From an uncultured Planctomycetaceae bacterium (GTDB taxonomy: Bacteria > Planctomycetota > Planctomycetia > Pirellulales > Pirellulaceae), in the NCBI GenBank assembly GCA_903927685.1, contig CAIYOB010001095.1, positions 1 through 6,631 on the forward strand: DNA of 6,631 nucleotides, in the 5' to 3' direction. The notes below the pieces were generated by a model. It was not told the DNA's origin. It saw only the letters and a program-made list of their open reading frames with translations, and did no database searches. The translations under genes were made by a program, and so were the position numbers. Positions 4,384 to 6,631 of this stretch are shown piece by piece. The stretch's first letter is position 1, and every line of letters begins with the position of its first letter.

Positions 4384-6631
4384 GTGATCGCCAACTGCAA
4401 GATGTGCCTGCCGCTCCTGTTCGCCGCGTTGGGCCTGGGTGGGACCGCTGCGGCGGCGGACTACAATCTGCGTCTGCTGACTGACAATGGGCCCGACGAT
4501 ACGGATCTGGCTTCGTTCGTCCAGTCGGCGACGGGAGCCTGGGAGTCGCCGCAGGACAAATGCATCGCGGTCTGGCGGTGGGGGCGGCGCAGCCGGCGGC
4601 AGACCAGTTGTGCCGTGGAGGACGGGCGGCTGATCTGGGATCCGATCCTGCACTACAATTCGTACGGGGCGATGAACTGCGGGATCATCTCGTCCCTGAA
4701 CCTCGCCAGTTTTCTGCAACTGGGCTACCGCGGCCGGTACATTCAGCTGGGGGATCACACGGTCAGCGAGGTCTCGTGGGACGACGGTCGCAGCTGGCAC
4801 CTGTTCGATTCGTCGATGAGCATCTTCTGCTTCAACCACGCCGGCCAAGTCGCCGGCTGTGAGGAGATCCAGGAGTCACACGCTTGCGAGCTGTCCGCGG
4901 GCCGCAGCGAGCCGGGCCACTTCTACCTGTACCACTACGCGCCCCAGTGCGGCACGCATCCGGGTCCGACCGGCTGGCGCTGCGCCGCCGACCAGCCCGT
5001 GGGCTACGAGCGGACGCTGCTCAACGGCGCGTCCTCCTATACCGACGGATTCTCCGCGGATCGCTATTGCCAGGTCGCGCGTTACGGCCATCGCTATACC
5101 TTGAACCTGCGGCCCTACCAGTCGTATACGCGGTACTGGAAAACGCTGGACCGCGACGCACGCCCTGGCGAGATAGCCGAAACGGAACTCGCCTGCTATC
5201 GGCCGCTGGCGAACGGATCGGATCCGGACGACCAGCATGACCTGCGGAACCTCCGCGGGACCGGCCTCTGGCTGTTCGAGCCGGACCTGGCGGCGCCGGA
5301 CTGCCGTGCAGCGTTCTACGACGACCACGGGGTCGCGTTGCAGGCCGAGGACGGCAGCGAGCCGTGCCTGCATCCCGCCCAGCCGGCGACGGACGCTTGG
5401 GTGGTCTTCAAGATCGACGCCGCCAACGTCGTGACCGGAATGCGGATGCAGGCGGTGGGACGCTGCTCCGGCCCCGAGGACCAGCTGAGTATCGCCGTGT
5501 CCCGGGACGCCGGACTGCATTGGTTGCCGGTCTGGGATCCCCCAGCGACCGGCACGCGAGTTCTCGTCCGGACGTTGCGCGACGAGGTTGCCGGCGTGAC
5601 TCAGTGCCTGGTGAAAATCGCGATGCGTGCGGCCCGAAATCGGCACGACGTCGGCTTGGATTCCTTGCGCATCACGACCATCACCCAGCTGAATCGCCGG
5701 ACGCTGCCGCATTTGACGCTGGGCAGCAATCAGATCCTGCTCCGCGCGGACGACCAGGTCGAGACGGTGGAGTTGTGGCCGCCCCTGCACGCCGGTTTGT
5801 ACCAGCGGACGATCGTGGCGGAGGACGGCGTGTCCAGCGCGGCACAGCCGGACGGCGTATACAAGGCCACCTTGGGGGCCGGCGTCGACGGCCGCGATTG
5901 CTCGGCCACCTGGCGATTGACGGTTCCCCGCGAGATCACTCGGGTCAGCTGCGGCGTGATCAGCACGAACCGCTCGCCGAGTTCCTCGGTATCGCTCCAG
6001 CAGTCGTGGGACGGCAAACGGTTCGACGAGTTCCACGTGAACCGGGACGGCGACTTTCCGTTCGACGAGCAGGTCCTTCAGGAGTGGAGTCAAGGCCAAG
6101 TGCCGGCGGGAAGCCGCCAGGTCTTCGTGCGCGGCGTCTTCCGCTGCCGCAGCGGGGCGGCCACGTACAACATGCCTGGGATCCAGGACCTGCTGATCCG
6201 GGTCTGCCACCAACCTCGCGACGCGACGTTCCAGCCGCTGGAGGTGACCTATCGCTGGACGGAACATCGGGTCGAAGGTGATGTGTCGCGGTCGCATACG
6301 GAATTGGTGCAGTCGCTGCCCCATCGATACACGCTCAACGTCGCCGGCCGCCGCGATCCCACGATGCACTCCGTGTGTCTGAAACTGCAGGGCTGCGGGC
6401 CCGAAGGAAGCGGAACTGGCTACGGCTACTCCGACGGGACCGACGTGGGGCCGAGTTGGGAGCGTCCCCGGGTTGCCTATCGGTGGGACCAGCCGTTGGC
6501 CGTGGGCCAGCCCTACACGGCTAGCCGCCCGTCGAGCGGCGAGTCCGGGAACCCGGACCGCGAAGGCCGCGAACTGACCAACGGCGTGGTGATCGCACCG
6601 ACGGATTCGACCACCGTCGAGGCGATCCAAC
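4384..6631 (+). CDS. Large exported Cys-rich protein with transglutaminase-like N-terminal domain (3' truncated)
   Basis: The frame runs from GTG at 4384 to the window edge: 749 codons with no stop. Residues 1-25 are a Sec signal peptide (core LPLLFAALGLGG, cleavage near TAAAA before DYN), with no lipobox. Residues about 60-150 fit a transglutaminase/cysteine-protease-like core: Cys99 in MNCGIISSLN, His125 in LGDHTVSEVSWDDG, and Asp142 in WHLFDSSM. The His-to-Asp spacing of 17 is close to the usual 15 or so. Residues 150-255 are rich in Cys, Tyr and His. Two beta-rich modules follow (about 337-465 and 507-627), both with an 'S-x-D-G/A-x-x-W/F' turn (SRDAGLHW, SWDGKRF). A third begins near 707 (YTASRPSSGE...GRELTNG), like the start of discoidin-type galactose-binding domains, and is cut by the edge. 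There are 20 Cys after the signal peptide, suggesting disulfides outside the cytoplasm. I recall this as a conserved planctomycete protein of unknown function. Substrate and activity (cross-linking, proteolysis or inactive) are unknown. Confidence 0.88.
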   Translation, partial: MIANCKMCLPLLFAALGLGGTAAAADYNLRLLTDNGPDDTDLASFVQSATGAWESPQDKCIAVWRWGRRSRRQTSCAVEDGRLIWDPILHYNSYGAMNCGIISSLNLASFLQLGYRGRYIQLGDHTVSEVSWDDGRSWHLFDSSMSIFCFNHAGQVAGCEEIQESHACELSAGRSEPGHFYLYHYAPQCGTHPGPTGWRCAADQPVGYERTLLNGASSYTDGFSADRYCQVARYGHRYTLNLRPYQSYTRYWKTLDRDARPGEIAETELACYRPLANGSDPDDQHDLRNLRGTGLWLFEPDLAAPDCRAAFYDDHGVALQAEDGSEPCLHPAQPATDAWVVFKIDAANVVTGMRMQAVGRCSGPEDQLSIAVSRDAGLHWLPVWDPPATGTRVLVRTLRDEVAGVTQCLVKIAMRAARNRHDVGLDSLRITTITQLNRRTLPHLTLGSNQILLRADDQVETVELWPPLHAGLYQRTIVAEDGVSSAAQPDGVYKATLGAGVDGRDCSATWRLTVPREITRVSCGVISTNRSPSSSVSLQQSWDGKRFDEFHVNRDGDFPFDEQVLQEWSQGQVPAGSRQVFVRGVFRCRSGAATYNMPGIQDLLIRVCHQPRDATFQPLEVTYRWTEHRVEGDVSRSHTELVQSLPHRYTLNVAGRRDPTMHSVCLKLQGCGPEGSGTGYGYSDGTDVGPSWERPRVAYRWDQPLAVGQPYTASRPSSGESGNPDREGRELTNGVVIAPTDSTTVEAIQ

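Noticed and set aside
5364..6281. 305-codon plus-strand open frame within the exported-protein gene
   Set aside because: It is an out-of-frame shadow, Arg/Pro/Gly-rich, without a ribosome binding site or recognisable domain.
4876..6630. Long minus-strand open frame of 584 codons
   Set aside because: It lies wholly antisense to the 749-codon plus-strand frame, which has promoter, ribosome binding site, signal peptide and recognisable domains. The minus frame has no such signals and its open length follows from GC-rich codon usage on the other strand.

Overview
The window looks like chromosomal DNA from a GC-rich member of the Planctomycetota, probably Pirellulales-like. This is inferred from gene types, not from a marker gene. 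The pointers are a secreted Gly/Phe/Pro-rich protein with LTxxQ-type helical repeats, a membrane-anchored SGNH hydrolase carrying TPRs, a large Cys-rich exported protein of a type I associate with planctomycetes, and an intergenic hexanucleotide array. All four genes appear to be cell-envelope or exported proteins. There are no RNA genes, transposases, CRISPR arrays or defence genes.

Layout. (1) Positions 2-724, plus: the 3' part of a coiled-coil protein, followed by a convincing Rho-independent terminator at 786-822. (2) Positions 898-1746, plus: a secreted Gly-rich protein with a duplicated Spy/CpxP-like helical unit. (3) Positions 1760-3841, minus, convergent with gene 2 (13 bp between stop codons): a 693-residue membrane-anchored SGNH/GDSL-type hydrolase with a TPR-like segment inside the catalytic domain and more TPRs at the C-terminus. 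(4) Positions 3842-4383: a 542-bp divergent intergenic region. It holds a perfect 10-bp hairpin, a large quasi-palindrome built from GTAYGW hexamers, a smaller 7-bp inverted repeat and an extended -10 promoter. (5) Positions 4384 to the window end, plus: a 5'-complete, 3'-truncated gene for a large exported protein. It has a GTG start, a good ribosome binding site and 749 visible codons without a stop. Its N-terminal part carries a transglutaminase-like Cys-His-Asp pattern and is followed by beta-rich, probably carbohydrate- or ligand-binding modules.

The genes do not form one operon. Gene 1 is closed by its own terminator, gene 2 has its own ribosome binding site, and genes 3 and 4 are divergent. 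No shared pathway can be read from the window. The most unusual items are the hexamer quasi-palindrome between genes 3 and 4 and the transglutaminase-like exported protein. I see no evidence for a new multi-gene system.
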